Assembly (NCBI GenBank): GCA_944384155.1
Contig: CALWSG010000058.1
Coordinates: 1-34,474, forward strand
Length of the DNA: 34,474 bases
Reading direction: 5' to 3'
Source: an uncultured Lachnospiraceae bacterium
Lineage (GTDB): Bacteria > Bacillota > Clostridia > Lachnospirales > Lachnospiraceae
Shown: in pieces, positions 17,423-26,476 of the stretch
Position numbering within the stretch: position 1 is the stretch's first letter
Layout of the letters: each line of letters starts with the position of its first letter
Program-made: the position numbers and the translations under genes
Notes under the pieces: model-generated
Seen by the model: the letters and a program-made list of their open reading frames with translations, nothing else
What the model was told of the DNA's origin: nothing
The model's database searches: none

Positions 17423-18919
17423 ATGTGCATGCACAGTGTTCCGGAAGAAAGGAGGATAAAAATAGAGAGGGATAGAGTGGCGGCAGGCAAATACAATATA
17501 TTATCAACCATAAAAAATGATAATAGGGGTAAGGTATATGTGGCAGAGCATAGTGCCATAGGGATAAAAAGAATTATAAAGGAAGTATCGGTACATTCTG
17601 TATATAAGGACGTTCTGGCAAAAGAAGCCTATATTCTTGGAAGGCTTAATTACAGGTATATTCCTCTAATCTGTGACGTTGAGGAGAATGAAAGTTCATT
17701 TTATATTATTGAGGAGTATATTGAAGGAAATAATCTGTATGATTATATAAGAAAAAACGGAGTATTTGGAATGGAAGCAGCCATATCATATGGCATAAAG
17801 CTTGCGGAAATAGTTGAATTTCTTCATTCAGGCAATTCGTTTAAGGTATGTCACCTTGATATTCAGCCTAAAAATATTATGATAAATAACAATGATATTT
17901 ATCTTGTGGATTTTGGAAACAGTAAAAGCAGCAGAGAGCCGGAGGCTGCCGGGTATGTGATGGCAACAAAAGGCTTTGCACCTCCTGAGCAGTATAATCG
18001 TGATTTTGGTAAGGATATGGAGTCAGGCTGCAAGGCAGATATATACGGTCTTGGGGCAGTGCTTCTATATATGCTTACAGGAAGGGACGCCGGGAACTCC
18101 GGTGACGCAGTACAGATTTTATGTAATCAGGGCGTAAGTGAAGGACTGGCAAAAATTATATCAGATGCCGTAAGCAAAAACCCTGGCTGCAGGCAGGGTA
18201 GTGCCGCTATCCTTAAGAAAAATCTTATTGACTTATATTGTGATAAGCAGGTTGAAAATAAAAAGCCTTCGGGTACGCCTTATATAATATCAGTGGCAGG
18301 AATTAAGCACGGTTCAGGTACAACCTATGTTTCATTGGCATTGCTGAACGGACTTCGGCAAATGGGAGTTAATGCGTCCTATGAGGAGAATAATCCAAGT
18401 AATGCGGTAAGGGAGTTTGCAAGGTATGACGCCTCCGTTGCTTATGACAAAGGTTATTTTGTCTTCAGAGGATACAGGCTAAAGCCTATGTATGGGGAAA
18501 ATGTCCGGATTAGCTGCAATGAGGAAGTCATAGTGAGAGATGAAGGCATTTTCAGCCATAAGAAAAAATACGCAGATGCCATGGCACTGGTAATAAATGC
18601 AGATATACTTCATAAAGGATTGGCAGATAAAGTTCTTTCGTTTGCAGAAAAATTCAGGCAGGAGGGAATAAGGGTAATAATAATTCTTAATATGTGCAGT
18701 GAGAATGATTTTAAAAGGCTATCTTTAAAAGTACCTGCACTCTGCGGGTATATTTCTCCCGGAAGCAGTCCGTTTTGCTGGCAGAAAAATGAAACAAGTG
18801 AGGCATTGGAGATAATAAATCATATTTATAAAAGGGAGAAGGATAATGTTAAGAATAAAAAAAGGGAAAGACTGTCTTTCAGTAAGCGGATTAAAGACTA
18901 TTGCCATAATCTCCGGTAA
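17423..18919 (+). CDS. Ser/Thr protein kinase fused to a TadZ/CpaE-like ATPase domain
   Basis: Up to 498 aa, numbering from the ATG at 17423. Residues 20-275 are a Hanks-type kinase: a poor glycine loop, RIIKEV lysine, HLDIQPKN with Asp146 and Asn151, DFG at 163-165, GFAPPEQYN as activation-segment end, and ADIYGLGAVLLYMLTG. From about 285 a second domain starts with AGIKHGSGTTYVSLALLNGL, a deviant Walker A like that of MinD/TadZ proteins. The signature lysine (295) is kept, but the usual P-loop lysine is Thr. No membrane segment is visible. It heads an operon with a TadZ-like and a CpaB-like gene, so it probably positions or regulates a Tad-type pilus or secretion apparatus. The start codon is uncertain: a perfect AAAGGAGG (17448-17455) lies inside this frame and is followed six bases later by an AUA. 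Confidence 0.85.
   Translation: MCMHSVPEERRIKIERDRVAAGKYNILSTIKNDNRGKVYVAEHSAIGIKRIIKEVSVHSVYKDVLAKEAYILGRLNYRYIPLICDVEENESSFYIIEEYIEGNNLYDYIRKNGVFGMEAAISYGIKLAEIVEFLHSGNSFKVCHLDIQPKNIMINNNDIYLVDFGNSKSSREPEAAGYVMATKGFAPPEQYNRDFGKDMESGCKADIYGLGAVLLYMLTGRDAGNSGDAVQILCNQGVSEGLAKIISDAVSKNPGCRQGSAAILKKNLIDLYCDKQVENKKPSGTPYIISVAGIKHGSGTTYVSLALLNGLRQMGVNASYEENNPSNAVREFARYDASVAYDKGYFVFRGYRLKPMYGENVRISCNEEVIVRDEGIFSHKKKYADAMALVINADILHKGLADKVLSFAEKFRQEGIRVIIILNMCSENDFKRLSLKVPALCGYISPGSSPFCWQKNETSEALEIINHIYKREKDNVKNKKRERLSFSKRIKDYCHNLR
17448..17464 (+). promoter_or_regulatory. Strong ribosome binding site pointing at a non-canonical AUA start
   Basis: AAAGGAGG (17448-17455) is the best Shine-Dalgarno nearby. 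Six bases on, in frame, is ATA (17462-17464), giving a protein that starts (M)ERDRVAAGKYNIL just before the kinase fold. The next standard starts are ATG 17423, upstream without a ribosome site, and GTG 17477, 21 bases away. Either AUA is used or an original ATG has mutated. Confidence 0.45.
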
Positions 18920-19448
18920 AGAGGGGGAAGGCGTTACTACCATGGCAGCAGCAATGGCGTCATATATTTCCGGAATAAAGAGACAGAGGACAGCGGTGGT
19001 GGAAACAGGCAAAGGTGAGGCGTTTAAGGCTATGGTACATACCCTTTACGGAGATAAAGAAATGACTTATTTCAAACTGTTTGATATTGATTATTATTAT
19101 ATGAACCATATGGCAGACTTGGGACTTATATGCCACAAGGAGTATAATTATGTAATTGTGGATTTCGGTGCAGATTACAAAAGGTATGAAAAGGAGCTTT
19201 TAAGATGTACTGCAAAGGTTGTTATGGGTTCAGTAAATCCGTGGAGATATGAAAACTATTTAGAGGTGTGCAGTTATATAAAGAAATTGCCGGGGAGCGA
19301 CAGGTGGCTTCATATTATAAGCGGAGATATGGAGGATATAAAAACTCATTTGAGAACAAAATCAGTTACAGGAATAAAGAGAATTCCAATAGATAATCCG
19401 TATATAATAGAAAACGGTCAGCTTGATTTTTTTGAAAAAATATTGTGA
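18846..19448 (+). CDS. TadZ/CpaE-like P-loop ATPase
   Basis: A 200-aa MinD/ParA-superfamily protein: LKTIAIISGKEGEGVTTMAAAMASYI carries a deviant Walker A, again with the signature lysine but no canonical P-loop lysine (GVTT). YNYVIVDFGADYK fits Walker B, and later DNPYIIENGQLDFFEK resembles the end of TadZ proteins. It is short for the family and lacks the usual N-terminal receiver-like domain. The start lies 74 bp inside the kinase-TadZ gene in another frame, with GGAGAAGGA upstream, so coupling is likely. Expected role: polar or membrane positioning of Tad-type machinery. Confidence 0.75.
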   Translation: MLRIKKGKDCLSVSGLKTIAIISGKEGEGVTTMAAAMASYISGIKRQRTAVVETGKGEAFKAMVHTLYGDKEMTYFKLFDIDYYYMNHMADLGLICHKEYNYVIVDFGADYKRYEKELLRCTAKVVMGSVNPWRYENYLEVCSYIKKLPGSDRWLHIISGDMEDIKTHLRTKSVTGIKRIPIDNPYIIENGQLDFFEKIL

Positions 19449-19502
19449 TTAAAAAATGGCAGACGCCTGTTGATTATAATATAACGAAAGGGGTACAAGG
19501 AG

Positions 19503-20306
19503 ATGGCATTAATAAGGCAGAAAAAGAAAAACCTTATAGCGTCAGCACTTATAGGTGCTGTGGCGGCAATTATTCCTTTGGGGGCAGTTCTTTTTGGTGT
19601 GTGGGGAAAATATATATCACTTGACAAAAAATATAATGAATGGAGGAGGGAGTATAAAAAATATACCGTATATGTTGCATCGGAGGATAAGGGAAAGGGT
19701 GATATACTTGAAACCAATGAGTTAAATACAGTAACTTTTTATTCCAAGGAGATTATTTCAGACACGGATAGTAAAAATGTGAAAAGGGGAATATTAAGAC
19801 AGGATATAACTGAAGGAATGCTGGTTACATCATCTATGGTGTATGAGGATACGGGAATTGAGGACAATCTTAGAACATATATGTTTGATTATATTCAGAT
19901 TCCTGACAGTGTGAAAAAGGGAGATGTATTTGATATAAGAATATCATTTCCAAATGGTGAGGATTATATCGTAGCAGTGGGAAAGACCATACAGGATAGA
20001 ACAGATACAGGAGTTTTTATAAATGCAACGGAAAAAGAACTTTTAATGATATCAAGTGCATATGTGGATACGACTATATACCGGGGTGCAAAAATATATG
20101 CTTCCATATATGTTACCGGCTATCAGGAGATGTCTGTGGTAAACTATCCGGTAAATATGTATGTAACAGAGCTGTCAGACTGGAATCCTAATATTGTAGA
20201 TGAGCTTAAAGAATTCTCTGATACAGAAAAAAGACATAAATTGGAAAGCAATCTCTATGAATTTATGGGGACATATATGGGAAGCGGAGAAATGGAGGAA
20301 GAATAG
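19503..20306 (+). CDS. CpaB/FlgA-like SAF domain protein
   Basis: A 267-aa protein with one N-terminal membrane segment (about residues 11-34, IASALIGAVAAIIPLGAVLF). The SAF domain at residues 55-125 is recognisable by YTVYVASEDKGKGDILETNE and VKRGILRQDITEGMLVTSSM. Then a CpaB-like beta region: MFDYIQIPDSVKKGDVFDIR, with the typical pattern of pilus assembly CpaB. CpaB works with CpaC in the Tad pilus, and the ATPase genes before it fit that. No CpaC, CpaF, TadB, TadC or pilin is visible nearby. The start is supported by a GGGG...AAGGAG stretch just upstream. Confidence 0.82.
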   Translation: MALIRQKKKNLIASALIGAVAAIIPLGAVLFGVWGKYISLDKKYNEWRREYKKYTVYVASEDKGKGDILETNELNTVTFYSKEIISDTDSKNVKRGILRQDITEGMLVTSSMVYEDTGIEDNLRTYMFDYIQIPDSVKKGDVFDIRISFPNGEDYIVAVGKTIQDRTDTGVFINATEKELLMISSAYVDTTIYRGAKIYASIYVTGYQEMSVVNYPVNMYVTELSDWNPNIVDELKEFSDTEKRHKLESNLYEFMGTYMGSGEMEEE

Positions 20307-20530
20307 ACATATAAAGAATAGTAACAGTAAACAAAATGTTTAATGCATAATATATAATTTCAGACTTGATAAATATTGTTATTTCACGAAAACAATAATA
20401 TGGGAGGAACGCAGTTTATAAGGATTTATACATAAATACACAAAATATTATTCCGAGGGAAGCAGTTTCATAAGATTCAGGATGTTCCTTAGGTATAAAG
20501 CTGAAAATGTTCCGGGAGGGAGGGCTGCAG
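20307..20530 (+). other. Non-coding region with internal repeats, possible structured RNA
   Basis: No convincing gene in this gap before the terminator. Two related segments stand out: GAGGAACGCAGTTTATAAGG (from about 20404) and GAGGGAAGCAGTTTCATAAG (from about 20456). G-tracts at 20514-20516, 20518-20520, 20522-20524 and 20532-20534, with loops of 1, 1 and 7 bases, form a canonical G-quadruplex motif, rare in this AT-rich DNA. I could not match it to a riboswitch class I know. Short open frames of 12-30 codons lack ribosome sites. Confidence 0.4.
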
Positions 20531-20569
20531 AGGGAGCCGGAAGCCACATAAGGCTCCCTTGTGCTTTTT
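20531..20569 (+). terminator. Terminator hairpin after the Tad-like operon
   Basis: AGGGAGCC (20531-20538) pairs perfectly with GGCTCCCT (20552-20559) around a 13-base loop. A TTTTT run follows at 20565-20569, five bases after the stem. The first GGG of the stem is also the fourth tract of the quadruplex motif, so the two structures would exclude each other. Confidence 0.7.
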
Positions 20570-20584
20570 GAAGATTATGGTACA

Positions 20585-20613
20585 TTGTAATTTATCTGTT
20601 AGTATGATATTAT
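20585..20613 (+). promoter_or_regulatory. Promoter of the GH18 lipoprotein gene
   Basis: TTGTAA (20585-20590), 17 bp, TATTAT (20608-20613), with an extended TATG just before the -10. The start codon is at 20657. Confidence 0.6.
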
Positions 20614-20656
20614 AAAATAAGGATAAAATGCTAAATTAGACAGAGAGGTACACGGA

Positions 20657-22357
20657 ATGAGTTTGAAAAAATATATATGGATGGTATCAGCTATTACAGT
20701 GGTTTTCGCAGCTTTATCAGGCTGTGGAAAAAAAGCGGGAGACGGAAATGACAAATATATAGACCTATCGGAGTATTATGGTGTGCAGGGAGAGGGAACC
20801 TATGGAATAGTTGTAGAGGGTGAACCCTTAGGCACAGCGGTAACCGTAAACGAAAAAATATATCTGCCTCAGGAGTCGGTTGCAGACGGAATAAACAGTA
20901 AGTTTTTTTATGACAAAGACAATAATCAGATTAGATATACAACACCAACAGATATAATAACCCAGGATATAGATGACGGCACAAATGCCATAACATATAA
21001 CGGTGAGATTTATCTTGAGCTTACGTATGTGATGGAAAATTCAGATGTAATATATAAGGTAGAAGAAGCTCCTGACAGAATAGTTGTGTTTACGGAAATG
21101 GGAAGCATAAATACATATAAAGCCAATAGTGACACGAAGCTGTATAAGGAGGCCGGTTCTGATAGTGGAATAATGACGGATATAAAGAAGGAGCAGACAC
21201 TTTATTTAAAAGAGTATGGTGAAGAGTGGATTTCCGTTATAACTGAGAGCGGAATAGGAGGATATGTAAGCACAGAGTCGGTTGGAGAAGGTGAGAGGAT
21301 TGAGAGAATAAGCGGTTATCAGGGTGAAGAATATACACACATTACAAAGGAAGAAAAAATATGCTTAGGCTGGCATCTTATGACAAATAGTGCAGGAAAC
21401 AGTGCAATAGATGAAAAGACAGAAAATACAGAGGGATTAAATGTGATATCACCTACATGGTTTTCGGTGACTGACAATACGGGAGGGATATCATCATTTG
21501 CGTCGGGTGAGTATGTGGAAGCTGCACATAGTAAAGGTCTTGAAGTCTGGGCACTTATTAATGACTTCGAGTATGATGACAATGGCAATTATTATATCAG
21601 AGAGGTTCTTGACAGTACCCGGTCGAGAACAAATCTTATAAATAATATTATGGAAGAAGTTGAAAAATATAATATTGACGGAATAAATATTGATTTTGAA
21701 AATATAAGTCTTGAATATGGACAGGAGTATGTGCAGTTTATAAGAGAGCTGTCTATAGAATGCAGGAAAAAAGGAATAGTGCTGTCGGCAGATTTGTATG
21801 TGCCTATGAGCTACAATCAGTATTATGGCAGAGAAGATATAGGAGAAGTTTTGGACTATATTATTGTTATGGGATATGATGAGCATTGGGGAGGCGGTGA
21901 CAGTGCAGGCAGTGTGGCATCAATAGGTTATGTCAGAAACGGAATCAGCAATACCATAGAAAGTGTAGATGCAGACAGGGTAATAAATGCTATTCCCTTT
22001 TACACAAGGATATGGATTGAGACACCGGAGGATTTGTCTGACGGAACAGGTGTATTTGTGGAGGATTCCGTAAATGGAAATTATTATCTTACAAGCAGGG
22101 CAGTGGGAATGGAAGCAGCAGAACAGTCACTGACAGATAACGGAATAGAGAAGTATTGGCTCGAGGATATAGGCCAGTATTATGGGGAATATACAAAGGA
22201 CGGCGTTTTATACAGAATATGGCTTGAGGAGGAGCGTTCAATAGAGCTTAAGCTTGAAGCTATGGAGGAAGCCGGGCTGGCAGGTGTTGCATGCTGGCAG
22301 TTAGGATTTGAGAAGCCTGAAATATGGAGTGTAATACAGGAATACTTAAGCAGATAA
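20657..22357 (+). CDS. GH18-family lipoprotein with SH3-like domain
   Basis: A 566-aa lipoprotein: the N-terminal hydrophobic segment ends in the lipobox LSGC (Cys near residue 23). Residues 55-150 resemble a copper-amine-oxidase-like/stalk domain, and 150-210 an SH3b domain (GIMTDIKKEQTLYLKEYGEEW). The C-terminal GH18 barrel (about 230-566) includes the catalytic stretch DGINIDFEN with Asp341, Asp346 and Glu348, so it looks active. It is related to YaaH/YdhD-type peptidoglycan or spore-cortex glycosidases. It is anchored outside the cytoplasmic membrane and lies just before a CwlD-like amidase, which supports cell-wall remodelling. It has its own promoter and terminator. Confidence 0.9.
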   Translation: MSLKKYIWMVSAITVVFAALSGCGKKAGDGNDKYIDLSEYYGVQGEGTYGIVVEGEPLGTAVTVNEKIYLPQESVADGINSKFFYDKDNNQIRYTTPTDIITQDIDDGTNAITYNGEIYLELTYVMENSDVIYKVEEAPDRIVVFTEMGSINTYKANSDTKLYKEAGSDSGIMTDIKKEQTLYLKEYGEEWISVITESGIGGYVSTESVGEGERIERISGYQGEEYTHITKEEKICLGWHLMTNSAGNSAIDEKTENTEGLNVISPTWFSVTDNTGGISSFASGEYVEAAHSKGLEVWALINDFEYDDNGNYYIREVLDSTRSRTNLINNIMEEVEKYNIDGINIDFENISLEYGQEYVQFIRELSIECRKKGIVLSADLYVPMSYNQYYGREDIGEVLDYIIVMGYDEHWGGGDSAGSVASIGYVRNGISNTIESVDADRVINAIPFYTRIWIETPEDLSDGTGVFVEDSVNGNYYLTSRAVGMEAAEQSLTDNGIEKYWLEDIGQYYGEYTKDGVLYRIWLEEERSIELKLEAMEEAGLAGVACWQLGFEKPEIWSVIQEYLSR

Positions 22358-22390
22358 TACAAGAATTAATATTAAAATAAATGAATAAAA

Positions 22391-22448
22391 CCATCGTCAT
22401 GTCAAATATAATGTAAAAAAGTATTTGAAGCGATGGCTTTTATTTTTA
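22391..22448 (+). terminator. Terminator-like extended hairpin after the GH18 gene
   Basis: CCATCG (22391-22396) pairs with CGATGG (22431-22436), and inside it TCAAATA (22402-22408) pairs with TATTTGA (22422-22428). CTTTTATTTTTAG follows directly. It lies in the region before the amidase ribosome site. Confidence 0.55.
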
Positions 22449-22478
22449 GCGGTTGCTTGCGAACGGAGAGTATTGCAT

Positions 22479-23192
22479 ATGAAAATAAGCGGTTATAAAA
22501 TTGCAGGGAAGCATCATGTTTTGGAAATATTAATGGCAGTGTTAATGCTGGTGCTTGTATATATATTTGCAGGAAAGATGCCGGCACTTAGGGCAAATAC
22601 AGATGATAATGAAGTGAAGGTAGTAGTTATAGACCCGGGACACGGAGGAATAGACGGAGGAGCCGTGTCTGTTCTGGGAGATGCGGAGAAGGATATAAAT
22701 CTTGCCATAGGACTTAAGCTTAGGGATATGCTTAAGAAAAAGGATATAGGCGTCATAATGACTAGGGATACTGATATTGGATTGTACGGAGATGCAGATT
22801 CAAATAAAAAGGTAGTTGATATGAAAAACAGATGCAAGCTTGCCAATGAAAGCGGTGCAGATTTGCTTGTGAGTATTCATCAAAATAATTATCAGTCAGA
22901 GGGGGTTAAGGGAGCACAGGTATTTTATTATTCTCACTCACAGGAGGGTGAAAAGGCAGCTTTGGCAATTCAGGATAAGCTGATAGAAAATCTTGATAAG
23001 GAAAACGGAAGAAAGGCAAAAGCAAATGATAATTATTATATACTTATAAATGTTGAATGTCCTGCGGTTATAGCAGAGTGTGGTTTTTTGTCAAATTATG
23101 GAGAGGCGGAGCTGCTTAAAAGTGAGGAATATCAGGAAAAGGTAGCAGATGCATTGTGTCAGGGAATTTGTGAATATCTGGGGGTGGAATAA
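22479..23192 (+). CDS. N-acetylmuramoyl-L-alanine amidase, CwlD-like
   Basis: About 237 aa from ATG 22479 (MKISGYKIAG), with GGAG upstream. A longer frame from a TTG at 22425 overlaps the terminator and is less likely. A hydrophobic segment (ILMAVLMLVLVYIFAG) is a signal anchor, so the enzyme acts outside the membrane. The Amidase_3 zinc site is complete: His55 in DPGHGGIDGG, Glu70 in AEKDIN and His134 in SIHQNN, with catalytic Glu200 in AECGFLSN. It cleaves the muramoyl-L-alanine bond. CwlD makes muramic-lactam in spore cortex in Bacillus; whether this organism sporulates cannot be told here. Confidence 0.92.
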   Translation: MKISGYKIAGKHHVLEILMAVLMLVLVYIFAGKMPALRANTDDNEVKVVVIDPGHGGIDGGAVSVLGDAEKDINLAIGLKLRDMLKKKDIGVIMTRDTDIGLYGDADSNKKVVDMKNRCKLANESGADLLVSIHQNNYQSEGVKGAQVFYYSHSQEGEKAALAIQDKLIENLDKENGRKAKANDNYYILINVECPAVIAECGFLSNYGEAELLKSEEYQEKVADALCQGICEYLGVE

Positions 23193-23237
23193 GAGAAAAA
23201 AATAAAAGAAAAAACATTAAAAAAATAAAAAAACAGC

Positions 23238-23266
23238 TTGTAGATATGTCCATTGAAGTTTATAAT
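23238..23266 (+). promoter_or_regulatory. Promoter of the arabinose operon
   Basis: TTGTAG (23238-23243), 17 bp, TATAAT (23261-23266). A leader of about 40 bases ends in AAGGAGG (near 23297-23303) before araA. No AraR-like operator was recognised. Confidence 0.75.
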
Positions 23267-23313
23267 GTAGGTATATAACAACAAAAATTTTATATAAGGA
23301 GGATTTAACGGAG

Positions 23314-24819
23314 ATGTTAAACAACAAAACTTACAAATTCTGGTTCTGTACAGGTTCGCAGGATCTTTACGGTGACGAGTGCTTAAAGAAGGTAGCAGAG
23401 CATTCAGCAAAGATAGTTGAGGGATTAAATGCTTCATCTGACATACCTTATGAAATCGTGTTAAAGCCTACATTAATCAGTCAGGCATCTATCAGACAGA
23501 CATTTAATGATGCAAACAATGATCCTGAATGTGCAGGTGTTATTACATGGATGCATACATTCTCTCCTGCCAAGATGTGGATTTTAGGATTAAAGGAATA
23601 TAAGAAGCCTTTATGCCACCTTCACACACAGTTTAACGAGGAGATTCCTTATGATTCAATAGATATGGATTTTATGAATGAGAATCAGTCAGCTCACGGT
23701 GACAGAGAGTACGGACATATTGTTAGCCGTATGGGTATAGACAGAAAGATTATCGTTGGACATTGGACAAATGACAATGTGCAGAAGAGAATCGGTGAGT
23801 GGATGACAACAGCTATCGGAGTTATTGAGTCAAGCCATATCCGTGTATGCCGTTTCGGTGATAACATGAACAATGTAGCAGTAACAGAGGGTGACAAGGT
23901 AGAAGCACAGATTAAATTTGGCTGGGAAATTGACCACTACTGTGTAAATGATGTTGTAGAATATGTAGATGCAGTATCTAAGGGTGATGTGGATGCATTA
24001 GTGGATGAGTACTACAGCTTATATAAGGTGATTGATGACGGAAGAGATGCGGACGAGTTCAGAAGACACGTTGCAGTACAGGCTCAGCAGGAAATAGGAA
24101 TTGAAAAGTTCTTAACTGAGAATAACTATCAGGCAGTTGTAACACACTTTGGAATGCTGGGAGGATTAAAGCAGTTACCGGGACTTGCTATTCAGAGATT
24201 AATGCAGAAGGGCTACGGCTTCGGTGCGGAAGGTGACTGGAAGGTTGCAGCAATGGTTCGCTTAATGAAGTTAATGACAGCAAATAAAAAGGATGCAAAG
24301 GGCTCCTCACTTATGGAGGATTATACATATAATCTTGTACCGGGCAAGGAAGGAATTCTTCAGGCTCATATGCTCGAGGTATGTCCAAGCTGTGCGGATG
24401 GTGATGTGGCAATGAGAGTTTGTCCTCTTTCAATGGGTAACAGGGAGGATCCTGCACGTCTTGTGTTTACATCTAAGACAGGTCCGGCAGTTGCAACTTC
24501 ACTTATTGACCTCGGAACAAGATTCAGACTTCTTATTAACGCAGTAGAGTGTAAGAAGGTAGAAAAGCCAATGCCTAAGCTGCCTGTAGGTACAGCATAC
24601 TGGACACCAAAGCCTGACTTTGCTACAGGCTGTGAGGCTTGGATTTTAGCGGGAGGTGCTCATCATACAGCATTCTCTTATGATTTGACTGTAGAGCAGA
24701 TGGTTGACTGGGCAGATGCTATGGGAATCGAGAGTGTTGTTATCGACGAGGGAACTGACCTTAAAGCATTAAAGAACGAGTTAAAGTGGAATGATGCTTA
24801 CTATAAATTTGTAAAATAA
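23314..24819 (+). CDS. araA: L-arabinose isomerase
   Basis: A 501-aa cytoplasmic enzyme converting L-arabinose to L-ribulose. It opens with FWFCTGSQDLYGDE. The metal and active-site residues align with those of the E. coli enzyme: Glu306 in GAEGDWK, Glu335 in MEDYTYN, His352 in QAHMLEVCPS and His450 in GGAHHTAFS. Length matches the family. AAGGAGG sits upstream. It is the first of three genes: araA, FGGY kinase, araD. Codon use is of the highly expressed type, as in adhE. Confidence 0.97.
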   Translation: MLNNKTYKFWFCTGSQDLYGDECLKKVAEHSAKIVEGLNASSDIPYEIVLKPTLISQASIRQTFNDANNDPECAGVITWMHTFSPAKMWILGLKEYKKPLCHLHTQFNEEIPYDSIDMDFMNENQSAHGDREYGHIVSRMGIDRKIIVGHWTNDNVQKRIGEWMTTAIGVIESSHIRVCRFGDNMNNVAVTEGDKVEAQIKFGWEIDHYCVNDVVEYVDAVSKGDVDALVDEYYSLYKVIDDGRDADEFRRHVAVQAQQEIGIEKFLTENNYQAVVTHFGMLGGLKQLPGLAIQRLMQKGYGFGAEGDWKVAAMVRLMKLMTANKKDAKGSSLMEDYTYNLVPGKEGILQAHMLEVCPSCADGDVAMRVCPLSMGNREDPARLVFTSKTGPAVATSLIDLGTRFRLLINAVECKKVEKPMPKLPVGTAYWTPKPDFATGCEAWILAGGAHHTAFSYDLTVEQMVDWADAMGIESVVIDEGTDLKALKNELKWNDAYYKFVK

Positions 24820-24849
24820 TTAAATTATCATATTCAAAGGAGATAATGA

Positions 24850-26451
24850 ATGAGTCAGGCAGTTAAAGATGCCATTATTTCCGGAAAGACAGCTCTTGGT
24901 ATTGAATTTGGTTCCACAAGAATAAAGGCTGTATTGATTGGTGCAGACAATGCACCAATCGCTTCCGGTGATCATGGCTGGGAAAACAGATTGGAAAACG
25001 GCATTTGGACATATTCGCTGGAGGATATTTGGACAGGGCTTCAGGATGCGTACAGCAATATGGCAAAGGATGCAAAAGAAAAGTATGGAGTTGATATTGA
25101 AACTATAGGAGCTATAGGATTTTCCGCAATGATGCACGGATATATGCCGTTTAACAAAGAGGGAGAGCTTTTAGTTCCATTCCGTACATGGAGAAATTCT
25201 ATTACAGAGCAGGCATCAACAGAACTTACAAGGCTGTTTAACTTCCATATTCCACAGAGGTGGAGCATCGCACATTTATATCAGGCAATTTTAAATAATG
25301 AGCCTCACGTAAAGGATATTGATTTTATTACAACACTTGAAGGATATATACACTGGCAGCTTACAGGTGAAAAGGTAATAGGAGTAGGCGAGGCTTCAGG
25401 AATGTTCCCTGTAGATATGAACACCAAGGATTACAATAAAGATATGGTGTCACAGTTTGATAAGCTTATAGCAGACAGGGGATTTAGCTGGAACTTATAT
25501 GATATTCTTCCTAAGTCACTTGTTGCAGGTGATAAAGCAGGCGTCCTTACAGATAAGGGAGTAAAATTACTTGACCCTACAGGAACACTTAAGCCGGGCA
25601 TTCCTCTTTGTCCTCCGGAAGGTGATGCAGGAACGGGAATGGTATGTACAAACAGTATTTCCAAACGTACAGGAAATGTTTCCGCAGGTACCTCAATATT
25701 TGGTATGGTTGTACTTGAACATGACCTTGCAAAAGCATATGAGGAGATAGACGTAGTGACTACGCCTACAGGACTTCCTGTAGCTATGGCACACTGCAAT
25801 AACTGTACGTCTGACCTTAATGCGTGGGTAAATATATTTAAGGAGTTTGCAGAAAGCTTTGGAATGGAAGTTGATATGAATAAGCTTTTTGGAACTCTTT
25901 ATAATAAATCTCTTGAGGGAGATAAAGACTGCGGAGGACTTTTGGCATATAATTATTTTTCAGGAGAGCATATTACAGGCTTTGAGGAAGGACGTCCGTT
26001 ATTTGTGCGTTCGGCAGAGAGCACATTTAATCTTGCAAACTTTATGAGAGCAAATCTTTACTCAGCATTTGGTGTTTTAAAGGTTGGCTTTGACATTCTT
26101 CTGAAGGAGGAAGGCGTAAAGGTAGACCGTATAACAGGTCACGGCGGACTCTTTAAGACAAAGGGCGTAGGACAGAGCTTCCTTGCTGCTGCACTCAATT
26201 CTCCTGTGACAGTAATGTCAACTGCAGGTGAAGGAGGAGCATGGGGTATTGCAATTCTCGCTTCTTATATGCTTAATAAAGAGGAAGGTGAGACTTTGGA
26301 TGACTTCCTTAATAATAAGATATTTGCAGGTGAAGAGGGAGAGACAATGGAGCCTGATGCAGCAGATGTAAAGGGATTTGACAAATTTATTGAGAGATAT
26401 AAGGCGGGTCTTCCTATCGAGAGGGCAGCAGTAGATTCTCTTAAAATGTAA
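24850..26451 (+). CDS. FGGY-family carbohydrate kinase, probable ribulokinase
   Basis: A 533-aa sugar kinase. The N-terminal phosphate-1 motif is [16 protein letters not shown]. Other landmarks are [48 protein letters not shown] and the ATP-binding tail [20 protein letters not shown]. It lies 30 bp after araA and 25 bp before araD, each gene with its own ribosome site, so it should phosphorylate L-ribulose to ribulose-5-phosphate. Its sequence is not the classic AraB type and looks closer to xylulokinase-like FGGY proteins, so the sugar assignment rests on the operon. A broader substrate range is possible. Confidence 0.9.
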   Translation: MSQAVKDAIISGKTALGIEFGSTRIKAVLIGADNAPIASGDHGWENRLENGIWTYSLEDIWTGLQDAYSNMAKDAKEKYGVDIETIGAIGFSAMMHGYMPFNKEGELLVPFRTWRNSITEQASTELTRLFNFHIPQRWSIAHLYQAILNNEPHVKDIDFITTLEGYIHWQLTGEKVIGVGEASGMFPVDMNTKDYNKDMVSQFDKLIADRGFSWNLYDILPKSLVAGDKAGVLTDKGVKLLDPTGTLKPGIPLCPPEGDAGTGMVCTNSISKRTGNVSAGTSIFGMVVLEHDLAKAYEEIDVVTTPTGLPVAMAHCNNCTSDLNAWVNIFKEFAESFGMEVDMNKLFGTLYNKSLEGDKDCGGLLAYNYFSGEHITGFEEGRPLFVRSAESTFNLANFMRANLYSAFGVLKVGFDILLKEEGVKVDRITGHGGLFKTKGVGQSFLAAALNSPVTVMSTAGEGGAWGIAILASYMLNKEEGETLDDFLNNKIFAGEEGETMEPDAADVKGFDKFIERYKAGLPIERAAVDSLKM

Positions 26452-26476
26452 GGAATTAAGGAAAGGAAATAAAAAG

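Noticed and set aside
20400..20570. Known riboswitch (c-di-GMP, cobalamin, TPP, glycine)
   Set aside because: Core conserved motifs of these classes were looked for and not found.
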